DNA from: Candidatus Dormiibacterota bacterium
Lineage (GTDB): Bacteria > Chloroflexota > Dormibacteria > Dormibacterales > Dormibacteraceae
Reading direction: 5' to 3'
Length of the DNA stretch: 64,000 bases
Assembly: GCA_003139695.1 (NCBI GenBank)
Contig: PLJM01000006.1
Location: 124,001-188,000, forward strand
Shown: positions 16,270-25,304 of the stretch, one piece after another
Layout: every line of letters begins with the position of its first letter
Position numbering within the stretch: position 1 is the stretch's first letter
Position numbers and translations under genes: made by a program
The notes under the pieces: model-generated
What the model saw: the letters and a program-made list of their open reading frames with translations, nothing else
Told to the model about the DNA's origin: nothing
The model's database searches: none

Positions 16270-18711
16270 CTAAGGGACCAGGTTGATCAGCCGGTCCGGG
16301 ACGTAAACGACCTTCGAGGGAGCGTGACCGTCAAGGGCGCCTCGAACCCGCTCACTGCCCAGGGCCAACTCGAGCGCCATTTTCTCCGATAAACCCACCG
16401 GGACAGTCAAACGGTCCCGAACTTTGCCCGCGACCTGAACGACCAATGTCACGTCAGATTCTGCCGCTGCCAGCGGGTCGTAATCTGGCCACGCCGCATC
16501 CGCAGCCAGGCCCTGGCCCCCAATCCGCGACCACAGCTCCTCGCCAACATGCGGAGCCATCGGGTTCAGTAGTAGGACGAGAGTGCGCACGGCGAAGTGC
16601 CAGTCGTCGTCCCGCTCACCGCCGCCCTGAAGATATTTCTGAAGCGTGTTGGCCAGCTCCATCAGTGCAGCAACCGCGGTGTTGAAGTGGAAGCCTTCGT
16701 AATCCTCGGTCACCTTTCGGATGGCCTGGTGCACCCGCCGCCGAAGCACAGCGTCTGGGATATCTGGCCCGGTCGCGTCAAACGAGTCGGGCGATTCCAC
16801 CAGGCGCCAAACGTGTTGCAGAAAGCGCACGGGCCCGGCTATCGCCGCATCCGACCATTCAGCATCCTCATCGGGCGGCCCGATAAACAACTCGTAAATG
16901 CGCGCGGCGTCAGCGCCGTCTCGCTCCACCAGATCGTCAGGCGCAACGCCGTTTCCTTTGGACTTCGACATGACCATCCCGCCCCGCTTGATCATCCCCT
17001 GGGTGAAGAGCCGGGTGAATGGTTCGATCGCGTCGGCGCGCCCGGCGTCATGCAACACCTTCTGAAAGAAGCGCGAGTAAAGCAGATGGAGGATCGCGTG
17101 CTCAATACCACCTGTGTATTGGTCGACGGGCATCCAATGGTCCGCGAGCTCGGGGTCGAATGGTTGCGTTTTGTAATGAGCGGACGTGTACCGCAGGAAA
17201 TACCACGCGGAGTCAATGAAAGTGTCCATCGTGTCTGTTTCGCGGCGGGCTTCTCGCCCACACTTCGGGCACTTGACCCGCCAGAAATCCGCGTTGTCAG
17301 CAAGCGGTTTGTATTCGCGTGGGAGGAGAATTGGAAGGTCCTCCCGCGGAACCGCGACGATTCCGTCGACCTCGCAATGCACGACGGGGATCGGGCATCC
17401 CCAGTAACGCTGTCGCGATATCAACCAGTCACGAAGGCGGTACTTGACCGACCGCTTGCCAATGCCCTTTTGTTCGATGAAGTCCGCGATGCGTTGAGCG
17501 CCCGTCTTGTTGTCGAGACCATCGAACGGACCGCTGTTGACCAGTACGCCGTGATCGGTGTAAGCGCTATCAAGGTCCCGCTGCGGGCCGGTCGGCGGCG
17601 CGATCACCTCACGGACAGGCAAACTGAACTGACTCGCGAATTCGAAGTCTCTTTGGTCGTGGCCGGGGACCGCCATGATCGCGCCAGTGCCGTAGGTGAT
17701 CAATACGTAGTCGCTCACCCAAATCGCCACCTTTTCGCCGTTCAACGGATTCACGGCAAATGCACCTGTTGGAGCGCCAAGCCGCTTGACCTCGCTCGAC
17801 ATGCGGTCGATCTCTCGTTCCCGGCGCGACGCCTCAACGACTTCCCGAACGGCGTTACGCCGCGACTCGACGGTCAGCTTTTCCACGAGTGGGTGCTCAG
17901 GCGCCAGCACCATGAAGGTCACACCGAAGAGGGTGTCCGGTCGAGTCGTGTAAATCCGCATTGACTCAGCTGGGTGACCGTCGATTGGAAATTCAACCTC
18001 GACGCCCTGACTTCGGCCGATCCAGTTGGCCTGCATGACGCGCACCTTCTCGGGCCAATGGTCGAGCAGCGAGAGATCGTCGAGAAGTCGGTCCGCGTAC
18101 TGGGTGATGCGCAGAAACCACTGCTCGAGGTCCCTCTTCTCGACCTCCACGTCCGGATGCCTCCAGCAGCGACCATTGATCACCTGCTCGTTGGCGAGAA
18201 CCGTCTTGTCCACCGGGCACCAGTTGACTGGGGACATCATCCGGTGCGCCAACCCTCGTTCATGGAACAGGAGGAAAAGCTCCTGGGTCCAGCGGTAGTA
18301 GGACGGATCGCAGGTTGTGACCTCGCGATCCCAGTCGTACAGCACGCCCATGATGCCCAGCTGGCGTTTGGCGATCGCGATATTGCCGCGGGTCCAGTCC
18401 TCGGGATGCACCCCACCCCCACGCTTGATCGCGTCGTTCTCGGCGGGGAGGCCGAACGCATCCCACCCCATCGGGTTGAGAACCTCGAAGCCTTGCATGC
18501 GCTTGAAGCGCGACAGGACGTCGCCGATCACGTAGTTGCGCATATGCCCCATGTGCAAGGGCCCGGACGGGTAGGGAAACATGACCAGGTTGTAGAACTT
18601 CGGCTTTGGCGAGTCGTCAGCCGCCTTCAACACCCCGTGGTCGGCCCACAACTTCTGCCACTTGGGCTCGATGTCCTGGGGTACGTATCCGCTATGTCTC
18701 GATGGGCTCAT
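16270..18711 (-). CDS. leuS: leucyl-tRNA synthetase
   Basis: Class I synthetase charging tRNA-Leu and editing mischarged products. Seen: HIGH-type motif [15 protein letters not shown] (about 46-60), a CP1 editing insert with the [20 protein letters not shown] signature, a bacterial-type segment [23 protein letters not shown] as [11 protein letters not shown], and an anticodon-binding C-terminus. At 813 aa it has the normal bacterial length. The start overlaps the end of the upstream EamA transporter gene by 20 bases, so both are probably co-transcribed. Confidence 0.97.
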   Translation of the reverse strand: MSPSRHSGYVPQDIEPKWQKLWADHGVLKAADDSPKPKFYNLVMFPYPSGPLHMGHMRNYVIGDVLSRFKRMQGFEVLNPMGWDAFGLPAENDAIKRGGGVHPEDWTRGNIAIAKRQLGIMGVLYDWDREVTTCDPSYYRWTQELFLLFHERGLAHRMMSPVNWCPVDKTVLANEQVINGRCWRHPDVEVEKRDLEQWFLRITQYADRLLDDLSLLDHWPEKVRVMQANWIGRSQGVEVEFPIDGHPAESMRIYTTRPDTLFGVTFMVLAPEHPLVEKLTVESRRNAVREVVEASRREREIDRMSSEVKRLGAPTGAFAVNPLNGEKVAIWVSDYVLITYGTGAIMAVPGHDQRDFEFASQFSLPVREVIAPPTGPQRDLDSAYTDHGVLVNSGPFDGLDNKTGAQRIADFIEQKGIGKRSVKYRLRDWLISRQRYWGCPIPVVHCEVDGIVAVPREDLPILLPREYKPLADNADFWRVKCPKCGREARRETDTMDTFIDSAWYFLRYTSAHYKTQPFDPELADHWMPVDQYTGGIEHAILHLLYSRFFQKVLHDAGRADAIEPFTRLFTQGMIKRGGMVMSKSKGNGVAPDDLVERDGADAARIYELFIGPPDEDAEWSDAAIAGPVRFLQHVWRLVESPDSFDATGPDIPDAVLRRRVHQAIRKVTEDYEGFHFNTAVAALMELANTLQKYLQGGGERDDDWHFAVRTLVLLLNPMAPHVGEELWSRIGGQGLAADAAWPDYDPLAAAESDVTLVVQVAGKVRDRLTVPVGLSEKMALELALGSERVRGALDGHAPSKVVYVPDRLINLVP

Positions 18712-19543
18712 ATTCAGGAGTCTTGAATTTTAGAGGCGCGAGTTCGTGGCCCACTATCGCGGCCAGCACCAACGCCGCGCCCGCGGCCTGCAGAAACCCA
18801 AATCTCTGGCCCGCCAGCACCACCGCGGCGGCCACCGCCCAGGCCGGCTCCATGGCGATGATCAGCGCCGTGCGGCTCGCGTCGATATGAGCCTGAGCCC
18901 ACGTCTGGATGTAGAAGGCGAGCGCCGAGGCGAACACCCCCGTGATCACGATCGCGATCCACACGTCGGTGCTCGGCATTCGCAACGTCCAGGTCCCCCC
19001 GGCGCTGAAGATCAACGCGCAAGCGCCCATCTGCACCATCGCCAGCGGCGCCGCCGAAAGGCGAGGCGACCAGCGGCTCAACAGCACGATGTGCAGCGCG
19101 AACAGCACGGCGCAAACGATGACCAACACATCGCCAAGCCCGAAACCCGACGGTCCTCCAGTAAGCATCCCGATACCGATCACGGCGACGATCACGGCGA
19201 CGATGGTCCGCCGCTTCAGAGGCACCCCAAACACGCGGTCGAGCAGCGGCGTGAACAGGACCAAGAGGCCCGTGATGAGCCCCGCATTCCCAGGAGAGAT
19301 CAGGCTGAGCCCCAGGGTCTGCGTGAGGTAGGCGATCGCCAGCACGCTGCCTGCGGCGAGCCCCACCAGCAGCTCTCTACGCGTGGGGAGACGCCGTACG
19401 AGCACGGCCATCACAAGGAATGCCAGGATGAATCGAAGCTGCAGGAAGGGCAGCGTCGGATACTCTGCTATCGCGTTCTTGACGACCACGAAGGTCCATC
19501 CCCAGACCGCCGTCACCCCAACAAAGAAGAGGACGTAGATCAA
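18692..19543 (-). CDS. EamA/DMT superfamily transporter
   Basis: Ten-segment drug/metabolite transporter made of two EamA repeats (about residues 3-135 and 145-275). The opening [20 protein letters not shown] is characteristic of the family, and the protein is hydrophobic throughout its 283 aa. Such proteins usually export amino acids or small metabolites; the substrate cannot be read from sequence. The start is TTG 19543; no ATG or GTG in frame keeps the first helix intact. This start codon overlaps the ATG of the divergent HIT gene, so there is no intergenic space. Confidence 0.85.
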   Translation of the reverse strand: MIYVLFFVGVTAVWGWTFVVVKNAIAEYPTLPFLQLRFILAFLVMAVLVRRLPTRRELLVGLAAGSVLAIAYLTQTLGLSLISPGNAGLITGLLVLFTPLLDRVFGVPLKRRTIVAVIVAVIGIGMLTGGPSGFGLGDVLVIVCAVLFALHIVLLSRWSPRLSAAPLAMVQMGACALIFSAGGTWTLRMPSTDVWIAIVITGVFASALAFYIQTWAQAHIDASRTALIIAMEPAWAVAAAVVLAGQRFGFLQAAGAALVLAAIVGHELAPLKFKTPEYEPIET

Positions 19544-20028
19544 TGGAGCGACTGTGGGCGCCGTGGCGCATGGAGTACATCACCGAGGAACCGCGACCCG
19601 GCTGCCTGTTCTGCCGCGTGATCGAAGACCCTGCCGACAGGGACGCTGCGCTCGTCGTCTGGCGCCCCGAAGGCGCGGTGGTCCTCCTGAATAAATATCC
19701 CTACAACCCCGGCCACGTCATGGTGGCTCCGGTGGCCCATGTCGGCAACCTCGAGGACCTCGACGACGCGCAGACCGCCGACCTCATGCGTGCGCTCAAG
19801 CGGACGATCACGGTCCTCAAGAAGACATTGAAGCCCGAGGGCTTCAACATCGGCGCGAACATCGGGCGCGTCGCCGGAGCGGGGATGCCCGACCACGTCC
19901 ACCTTCACGTGGTGCCGCGCTGGAACGGCGACACCAACTTCATGCCGGTGCTCGGCGAGGTGAAGGTCATCAACGAACACCTGACGCAGACCGCGGCGAA
20001 GCTCAGCGAGGCGTTCTCCTCCAGCTGA
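19543..20028 (+). CDS. HIT family hydrolase / Ap4A phosphorylase-like protein
   Basis: Histidine-triad nucleotide hydrolase or transferase, 161 aa. [13 protein letters not shown] is a conserved N-terminus in the bacterial HIT subgroup annotated as Ap4A phosphorylase-like. CLFCR (about 21-25) may bind metal. The active-site triad HVHLHVVPRW lies near residue 120. It starts exactly where the EamA gene starts in the other direction, so its promoter must lie inside that gene. Its 3' end overlaps the convergent amidohydrolase by 26 bases. Confidence 0.88.
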   Translation: MERLWAPWRMEYITEEPRPGCLFCRVIEDPADRDAALVVWRPEGAVVLLNKYPYNPGHVMVAPVAHVGNLEDLDDAQTADLMRALKRTITVLKKTLKPEGFNIGANIGRVAGAGMPDHVHLHVVPRWNGDTNFMPVLGEVKVINEHLTQTAAKLSEAFSSS

Positions 20029-21496
20029 CCTTTCCCCCGACGATCGTCGCCACCACGCGGTCCTCGTCCACGACTGTCATATCGCACAGCTTTCCGAAGC
20101 GCAGGGAGCCCTGGTGTTGTTCCATGCCCACCGCATACGCGGCGGTGACCGTGTAGGCGCGCAAGGCTTTGGCGCGCGAGATGGCGAGCTCGGGGTACCA
20201 CCCAACGCGCCGACGCCAGGTGGTGGCGGCGTCGATGCCCTGCAATGGGTCGGCAGTCTCGACCGGCGCATCAGAGCCGAAGGCGAGCATCGCGCCGGCT
20301 TGCGCCAGAGGGCCCCACGCATATGACTGCGTGGCCACTTGCGACCAGTACCGATCGACTAGTTCCCGGTCGGCCACCGCGTGGATCGGCTGCATCGACG
20401 CGATCACGCCGATCTTGGCGAAGCGCGGCACATCCTTGGGATGGACGCACTGCGCGTGCTCGATTCGCGGCCGCCAGTATCGCCACGCGTCACGCTTTCG
20501 AGCCAGCGCATCGAGCGCGCGGCGAACGGCGCCGTCGCCGATCGCGTGCAAGCACACGTTGAGCTCGGCCCGCACGCAACGATCGATCATGTCGACCAGC
20601 TCGGCCTGCGGCAACCGCGAGGTGCCTGACCCGTCGAGCATCTCCGCGGTGCGGCTCCCAAGCGAGCCGTCGAGAAAGGCTTTCACCCCCCAGATCCGCA
20701 GCCACTCATCGCCCCAGCCCGAGCGCACGCCCAGCCGCTCGGCGTGGTGGAGGTCGGCGAGCGGGAGGTTGTACGTCACGCGAATCGGTAATCGACCAGC
20801 CGAATGGAGGCGTTGAAGGGAAGCGAAGCCGCGGGCCGTGTCCATCGCGTGAACTGAGGTCACCCCGAGCTCGGCCAGCCCGGCCAGCGCTTTGACCATG
20901 CCGGCATCGAAGTCAGCGTCGGATGCCCGCGGCAGGAGGGCCGAGACCGCATGCATGGCGGTCTCGCGCAGGATCCCCGTGGGCTGGCGCCGGCCGTCTC
21001 GGTCGATGACGCCTCCCGCGGAGTCGTCCGTCGCAGTGCCGATACCCGCGAGCTTGAGCGCCGCGCTCGAAACCCAGGCCGAGTGGCCGTCCTTTCGCAC
21101 GAGGTAGACGGGGCGCCCGCCTGCGGCAGTGTCGAGGTGGCGGCGCGTCGGAAAAGCAGGATTTGGCCAGAGGTCGTTATACCAGCCGGCACCGACCACC
21201 CATGCATCGGGAGGTAGCTTCAGTGCCCAGGTTTCGACGCGCTGCAGAGCCTCCTCGAGACTCGCCACGCCACCGACGTCGAGCGTCAGATCATCGTCGG
21301 CCAACCCTTCGAGGTGGACGTGCGAATCGATCAGACCGGGCAGCGCGACCCCGCGCAGTCGCATGACCTCGGCCCCGCGCCCGGCCGCCGCTCGGGCCCC
21401 ATCGCCGACCGCCAGGATCCGTCCGTCAGGCCCGGCGGCCACCTCCGGCTCGCAGCCCGCAAAGAGCACTGCGCCTGCGCTCATTGGGGTACTCAC
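20003..21496 (-). CDS. amidohydrolase family protein (YtcJ-like)
   Basis: Metal-dependent amidohydrolase, 497 aa, of the Amidohydro_3/YtcJ group. Seen: the metal motif LPGLIDSHVHLEG, the later NVCLHAIGDGAVRRALDAL and IEHAQCVHPKDVPRFAKIG, and a terminal FGSDAPVETADPLQGI. The natural substrate is unknown; relatives act on N-formyl or amide bonds. The open frame extends far upstream over the dehydrogenase gene, but GTG 21496 overlaps that gene's stop as GTGA and immediately precedes family sequence. ATG 21484 is an alternative start. It is co-transcribed with the acyl-CoA dehydrogenase. Confidence 0.87.
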   Translation of the reverse strand: MSTPMSAGAVLFAGCEPEVAAGPDGRILAVGDGARAAAGRGAEVMRLRGVALPGLIDSHVHLEGLADDDLTLDVGGVASLEEALQRVETWALKLPPDAWVVGAGWYNDLWPNPAFPTRRHLDTAAGGRPVYLVRKDGHSAWVSSAALKLAGIGTATDDSAGGVIDRDGRRQPTGILRETAMHAVSALLPRASDADFDAGMVKALAGLAELGVTSVHAMDTARGFASLQRLHSAGRLPIRVTYNLPLADLHHAERLGVRSGWGDEWLRIWGVKAFLDGSLGSRTAEMLDGSGTSRLPQAELVDMIDRCVRAELNVCLHAIGDGAVRRALDALARKRDAWRYWRPRIEHAQCVHPKDVPRFAKIGVIASMQPIHAVADRELVDRYWSQVATQSYAWGPLAQAGAMLAFGSDAPVETADPLQGIDAATTWRRRVGWYPELAISRAKALRAYTVTAAYAVGMEQHQGSLRFGKLCDMTVVDEDRVVATIVGGKVSWRRTPR

Positions 21497-22626
21497 AAGC
21501 CGTAGGTCTTGGCGATGATCTCCTTCATTATCTCGTCGGTCCCAGCGCCGATCCGCGCCAGCCGGGCATCGCGCCAGGCCCTCTCGACGGGGAACTCGCT
21601 CATGTAGCCGTGGCCCCCCAGGATCTGGATTGCCTCGTCGGCGACCTCGCACGCAACCTGGGTCGCCAGCAGCTTCGACTGAGAGATCTCCCGCACCGGG
21701 TACTCGCCCTCGTCCCACTGCTTCGCCGTCTGGTAGACGAGCGATTGGACGGCCGCGATCTTTGTGCCCATATCGACGAGCTTGTGCTTGACCACCTGGA
21801 ACTGCGAGATCGGCTGGCCGAACGCTATCCGGTTGCGTGCGTACTCCATCGTGTACTCGAAGACCTGCTGAGCGCCCGCGATCGCGCCGGCCGCCGCGAT
21901 CATCCGCTCGCCCTGCAGCTCCCACATAAGGTTTTTGAACCCCTCGCCCTCGTCGCCGATGAGGTTGGCGACCGGCACGCGGCAGTCCTCGAACAGCAGC
22001 TCAGCGGTGTCGGATGAGTGCATCCCAAGCTTCTTGAGGGTGCGGGTGACCTCAAAGCCGGGTGTGCCCTTCTCGATCACCAGCAGGTTGTAGCCGCCGT
22101 GGCCGCGCTCCTTGCCAGTCTTGGTGACGACCAGGACCCAGTGGCAGCGCGCCCCGTTGGTGATGAAGATCTTGCGGCCGTTGACCACGAAGTGATCCCC
22201 ATCCCGGCGGGCGACAGTCGTGATGCCGGCGACGTCGGAGCCGGCGTCCGGTTCGGTGATCGCCAGCGCGGCGATATGCTCGCCCCGGATGGCGGGAACG
22301 AGCCACTTTCGCTTCTGCTCCTCGGTGCCGAATTTGAACACCGGAGGCGTGGCCATCTCGGCCTGGACCGCCACCGCCATGCCTAGGCCCCCGCACCCGG
22401 CGCGTGCCATCTCCTCGGACAGCACGACCGCCGAGAAATAGTCCCCGCCCTGGCCGCCGTATTCGGGTGGGTACCGCAACCCCAGAAACCCAAGCTCGCC
22501 GAAGCGCTTGAAGATCGAGTCAGGGAAGGTTCTCTCCTCCCACTCCTCGAGATGGGGCTTCACCTCTTTCTCCAGGAACTTTCGGATGTGCAGCCGCAGC
22601 TCCTCGTGGGCGTCGGAGAAGTACAT
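21493..22626 (-). CDS. acyl-CoA dehydrogenase
   Basis: FAD enzyme oxidising acyl-CoA thioesters at the alpha-beta bond, 377 aa. Seen: ALAITEPDAGSDVAGI, the FAD-binding HGYMSEFPVERAWRDARLA, and the C-terminal GAGTDEIMKEIIAK. The position of the MCAD-type glutamate (YEGT) is Ala here, while the alternative glutamate site of IVD/LCAD types is filled (GERMIAAAG). A branched- or long-chain substrate is therefore more likely than a medium-chain one (inference). It is the first gene of a two-gene unit with the amidohydrolase. Confidence 0.92.
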   Translation of the reverse strand: MYFSDAHEELRLHIRKFLEKEVKPHLEEWEERTFPDSIFKRFGELGFLGLRYPPEYGGQGGDYFSAVVLSEEMARAGCGGLGMAVAVQAEMATPPVFKFGTEEQKRKWLVPAIRGEHIAALAITEPDAGSDVAGITTVARRDGDHFVVNGRKIFITNGARCHWVLVVTKTGKERGHGGYNLLVIEKGTPGFEVTRTLKKLGMHSSDTAELLFEDCRVPVANLIGDEGEGFKNLMWELQGERMIAAAGAIAGAQQVFEYTMEYARNRIAFGQPISQFQVVKHKLVDMGTKIAAVQSLVYQTAKQWDEGEYPVREISQSKLLATQVACEVADEAIQILGGHGYMSEFPVERAWRDARLARIGAGTDEIMKEIIAKTYGL

Positions 22627-22669
22627 CGGCGTGAGTTTAGGCCGTGCACAAGGCCCAACCGCCTTCCGG

Positions 22670-22675
22670 TATGAT
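22670..22675 (+). promoter_or_regulatory. candidate -10 element (TATGAT)
   Basis: TATGAT lies 61 bases before the TTG start of the bS22-like gene, in the 109-base gap behind the divergent dehydrogenase gene. No convincing -35 is seen. Confidence 0.35.
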
Positions 22676-22735
22676 TCCCGAGGCCTGACGAGGTCGGGAC
22701 CCCCCTTTTAAGATCACGCGCGTCTGGGAGTTGGA

Positions 22736-22834
22736 TTGGGCTCTGTAATCAAGAAGCGGCGCAAAAAGATGCGCAAGCACAAGCACAAGAAGATGCTGAA
22801 GAAGACCCGTTGGGCAAGGCGCGCCCACGCGTAA
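22736..22834 (+). CDS. AURKAIP1/COX24-domain mini-protein (bS22-like ribosomal protein)
   Basis: A 32-residue, extremely basic peptide beginning GSVIKKRRKKMRKHKHKKML after the initiator and ending KKTRWARRAHA. This matches the short AURKAIP1/COX24-domain proteins of Actinobacteria and Chloroflexota-like bacteria, related to mycobacterial bS22 on the small ribosomal subunit. The start is TTG 22736 with GGGAG five bases upstream, and the stop is TAA 22832-22834. It is easily missed because it is short and starts with TTG. LemA follows 35 bases later. Confidence 0.85.
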   Translation: MGSVIKKRRKKMRKHKHKKMLKKTRWARRAHA

Positions 22835-22869
22835 GCAAGTGCGCGCCCAAGCGTAGGATGGCTTTGTAA

Positions 22870-23526
22870 ATGGGCTGGATCGTCGTTGTCATCGTCGTCC
22901 TCGTCGTCATCTGGCTCGTCCTCACGTACAACGGGCTGGTCACGCTGCGCAACCGGACGCAGGAGGCCTGGTCTGAGATCGACGTCGAGCTGAAGCGGCG
23001 CCACGACCTGATTCCCAACCTGGTCCAGACGGCCCAGGGCTACATGGGGCACGAGCGCGGCACCCTCGAGGCAGTCACCAACGCCCGCGCCGGCGCGGTC
23101 GCGGCCGGCGCCAGCGGCGACCCGGCCAAGATCGGCGCCGCCGAGAACATGCTCACCCAGAGCCTGCGCAGCCTGTTCGCAGTGTCGGAGAACTACCCCG
23201 ACCTCAAAGCCATCGCCGCCTTTACCAACCTCCAGGAGCAGCTGACCGCCACTGAGGACAAGATCGAGTTCTCGCGCCGCTTCTACAACGGCAACGTCAG
23301 GGACTACAACATCAAGCTCCAGACCCTCCCGACCTCCCTCATCGCCGGCGTCATCGGGTTCAAGGCCTTCGGCTTCTTCCAGGCCGACGAGAGCGACCGC
23401 GCGGTGCCGCAGGTCAACTTCGGCAACACGCCCCAGGCGGGTCCGCCACCTCCCGGGTCGATGCCCCCGGCCGGCGGTTCGGGACCCCCGTCGATGGGAT
23501 CGTCAGGACCCCCTCCGCAAAGCTAG
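22870..23526 (+). CDS. lemA: LemA family protein
   Basis: Membrane-anchored protein with the N-terminus outside: one short membrane segment at residues 3-20, then a helical LemA domain. Diagnostic motifs are NGLVTLRNRTQEAWSEIDV, LKRRHDLIPNLVQTAQGY, ALSENYPDLKA-like (VSENYPDLKAIAAFTNLQ) and EFSRRFYNGNVRDYN. The last ~30 residues are a Gly/Pro/Ser tail not found in most LemA proteins. The role of LemA is poorly understood. It precedes the Hcp-like gene by 84 bases. Confidence 0.94.
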   Translation: MGWIVVVIVVLVVIWLVLTYNGLVTLRNRTQEAWSEIDVELKRRHDLIPNLVQTAQGYMGHERGTLEAVTNARAGAVAAGASGDPAKIGAAENMLTQSLRSLFAVSENYPDLKAIAAFTNLQEQLTATEDKIEFSRRFYNGNVRDYNIKLQTLPTSLIAGVIGFKAFGFFQADESDRAVPQVNFGNTPQAGPPPPGSMPPAGGSGPPSMGSSGPPPQS

Positions 23527-23610
23527 CTAAGAAAGGCTGAGTTTCGCGGCCAGGGCGCGACAATTGCCGCGGCCGGTCCATCCCGGCGCTACGAAGAGGA
23601 GGTCGAACCC

Positions 23611-24213
23611 ATGACGTCGGCATCGGTCGTTTCACGCACTCGAACTGTGGTGGTCGCTGTGGCCGTGGCGCTCGCAGCGATCCTGGTGGCAAGCGTGGCC
23701 TGGCAAATGTCAAACCGCGGTGCCATCACACAGGCAAGCGCCGCAGTCGGAGTTCGCATCACGATGAAGGTCACCGGCAAGGTGCAGGGAGCCTTCAAGG
23801 GCGACGATTTCGCCACCGCCAAGGGCAGCGTCGGCCTCATCAACGTCACCAACTATCAGTTCGAACTCACGGTGCCTCGCGACGCCGCGACCGGACTGCC
23901 AACCGGCAAGCGGATCTACAAGCCCCTGATCGCAACCCACGTCATGGGCGGCTCTTCACCGGAGTTCCTGGCCGCCGCTGCGAACAACGAGACACTGACC
24001 TCGGTGGTGATCAACTTTTACCGGACCGACAGGTCCGGCAAAGAGATCAACTATTACCGGGTCACCCTCACCGACGCAAACGTCGTCGATGTGAGGCAGT
24101 ACAACGGTGGGACCGACGTGTTGGAGGATGACTCCTTCACATTCAGGAAGGTCGAGCAGCAAGACTTGATCGCACACACCGACTTCGTCGACGACCTCAC
24201 CGCAATCACCTAG
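23611..24213 (+). CDS. membrane-anchored Hcp-like protein (type VI tube family)
   Basis: A 200-aa protein with a hydrophobic anchor or signal (about residues 13-32, VVVAVAVALAAILVASVAW) and an external domain resembling Hcp, the tube protein of type VI secretion systems. The Hcp-like stretch has ITMKVTGKVQGAFKGD, ATHVMGGSSPEFLAAAANNE, TSVVINFYRTDRSGKEINYY and EDDSFTFRKVEQQD, ending near the C-terminus. Classic Hcp has no signal sequence, and no T6SS sheath, baseplate or ClpV gene is in the window. ATG 23611 is supported by AGGAGG eight bases upstream. It shares a CTAG stop palindrome with the convergent phospholipase fragment. The fold call is moderately sure; a secretion role is not shown. 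Confidence 0.72.
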   Translation: MTSASVVSRTRTVVVAVAVALAAILVASVAWQMSNRGAITQASAAVGVRITMKVTGKVQGAFKGDDFATAKGSVGLINVTNYQFELTVPRDAATGLPTGKRIYKPLIATHVMGGSSPEFLAAAANNETLTSVVINFYRTDRSGKEINYYRVTLTDANVVDVRQYNGGTDVLEDDSFTFRKVEQQDLIAHTDFVDDLTAIT

Positions 24214-24431
24214 CCGCCGGCCGACCGCGACCAATCGGAGCTGAACCGGGACCCGTACGCCGCCACGGCGTGCGGGTCCTGCGTCTCGATATCCAGTTCG
24301 TGATTGACGCCGAGGCCGCTGAGCGTCCAGTTCGCCGACCCGAGGATCAGCACACCGTCGAACAGCCCGATCTTCGCGTGCAACGCCGCCCGAAACGCCC
24401 GCCTTAGCTCATCCACATCCAGCGACCTCAC
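24210..24431 (-). pseudogene. phospholipase D lipoprotein, C-terminal fragment (second HKD motif)
   Basis: A 73-codon frame carrying the second half of the PLD catalytic pair: LHAKIGLFDGVLILGSANW, then GLGVNHELDIETQDP. It overlaps the end of the upstream frame by 4 bases (GTGA) and reads in the -1 frame relative to it. A PLD needs both HKD motifs in one fold, and the break falls inside the second domain. The two frames are therefore most simply one frameshifted gene. Re-initiation at the GTGA overlap, giving two chains, is the alternative. Confidence 0.7.
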
Positions 24432-25228
24432 CAGCGCGCCTTCGACACCTCGTAGCCGCGCCGGTTGTAGGGCTGGTTGGGATCGAGCAGAACTCGGACG
24501 TCAAGGCCTCGCGCGTGCGCCGCCGCGAGCTCCGCGATCACCTCGGGGTCGGTAAGTGTGAACACCTCCGCCAGCACCAGGTGGCGCGCGGCCGTCAGGG
24601 CCGCCTCAAGCATCGTGCGGATCTCGTCGCCAGGGGTGGTCTGCGCAATCTGGCCGGTGATTGCGGCCAGGGGCCGCGGGCGGCCTCCCGCCAACGCCCA
24701 GTCCTGCTCGAAGATCTGGACGAGCCGCGCGATCTCTGACGGTATGTGCGTCTCGAGCACGTAGTCATGGTTGAGGTCGCTGTGAGCACCCCAGTTCATG
24801 CCGCCCACGACCGCCTCGCCGTCGGCGATCAAGAGCTTCACGTGGTCGATCTGATGGCGCCCGTCGTCGACGGGGTAGGCGCGCTCCGCCACTCCCAGCC
24901 GGTCAAGCGACTGGGCGGCCCGCCGGCTGGCGGCAACCGTGGGGTCGGTGATGACGCGCACGTCCACCCCGGCAGCCCGGCGAGACCCGAGCGACATGAT
25001 CAGCCCGGAACGGCCGAGCTCGTATACCTCGACCAGGACGCGGCGTTGGGAGGACGCGATCAGATCGCCGATCAAGGTGAAGATGCTGGCGTCCGACCAC
25101 AGCCGGACGGGCTCGGGACGCCCCGAGCCCGCGGCCGCCTGTGCGACCGAAGCCGATGGCGCCTGGGGTAGGGGGCCCGAGCACGCCAACAGGCAAACGG
25201 CAAGCAGCAGGACAACGAACCGACGCAT
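24428..25228 (-). pseudogene. phospholipase D-like lipoprotein, N-terminal part (frameshifted)
   Basis: Predicted exported PLD-family lipoprotein. MRRFVVLLLAVCLLAC is a lipoprotein signal with the lipobox cysteine at residue 16. The first HKD motif is DHVKLLIADGEAVVGGMNWG (about residue 147). The second domain begins (LVLAEVFTLTDPEVIAELAA, LDVRVLLDPNQPYNRRGYE) but the frame stops after SKARW, just before the second HKD, which continues in another frame downstream. ATG 25228 is preferred to GTG 25240 because it opens the signal. Enzymes of this group cleave phosphodiesters of lipids or nucleic acids; substrate unknown. Confidence 0.75.
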
Positions 25229-25304
25229 GACGCAGGCCACGTTAAAATGACCGGCCGCGATCGCAAACCCAGGCTGTTAAGGCGCGCAGCTCAGGAGCCG
25301 CAGC

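Noticed and set aside
21497-21925. Long N-terminal extension of the amidohydrolase frame
   Set aside because: It is antisense-free but lies inside the acyl-CoA dehydrogenase gene in another frame, has an Arg/Gly-rich shadow composition, and the family sequence begins after 21496.
23611-25228. Hcp-like gene plus PLD as a type VI effector pair
   Set aside because: The PLD has its own lipoprotein signal, is convergently transcribed and broken, and no other T6SS gene is present.
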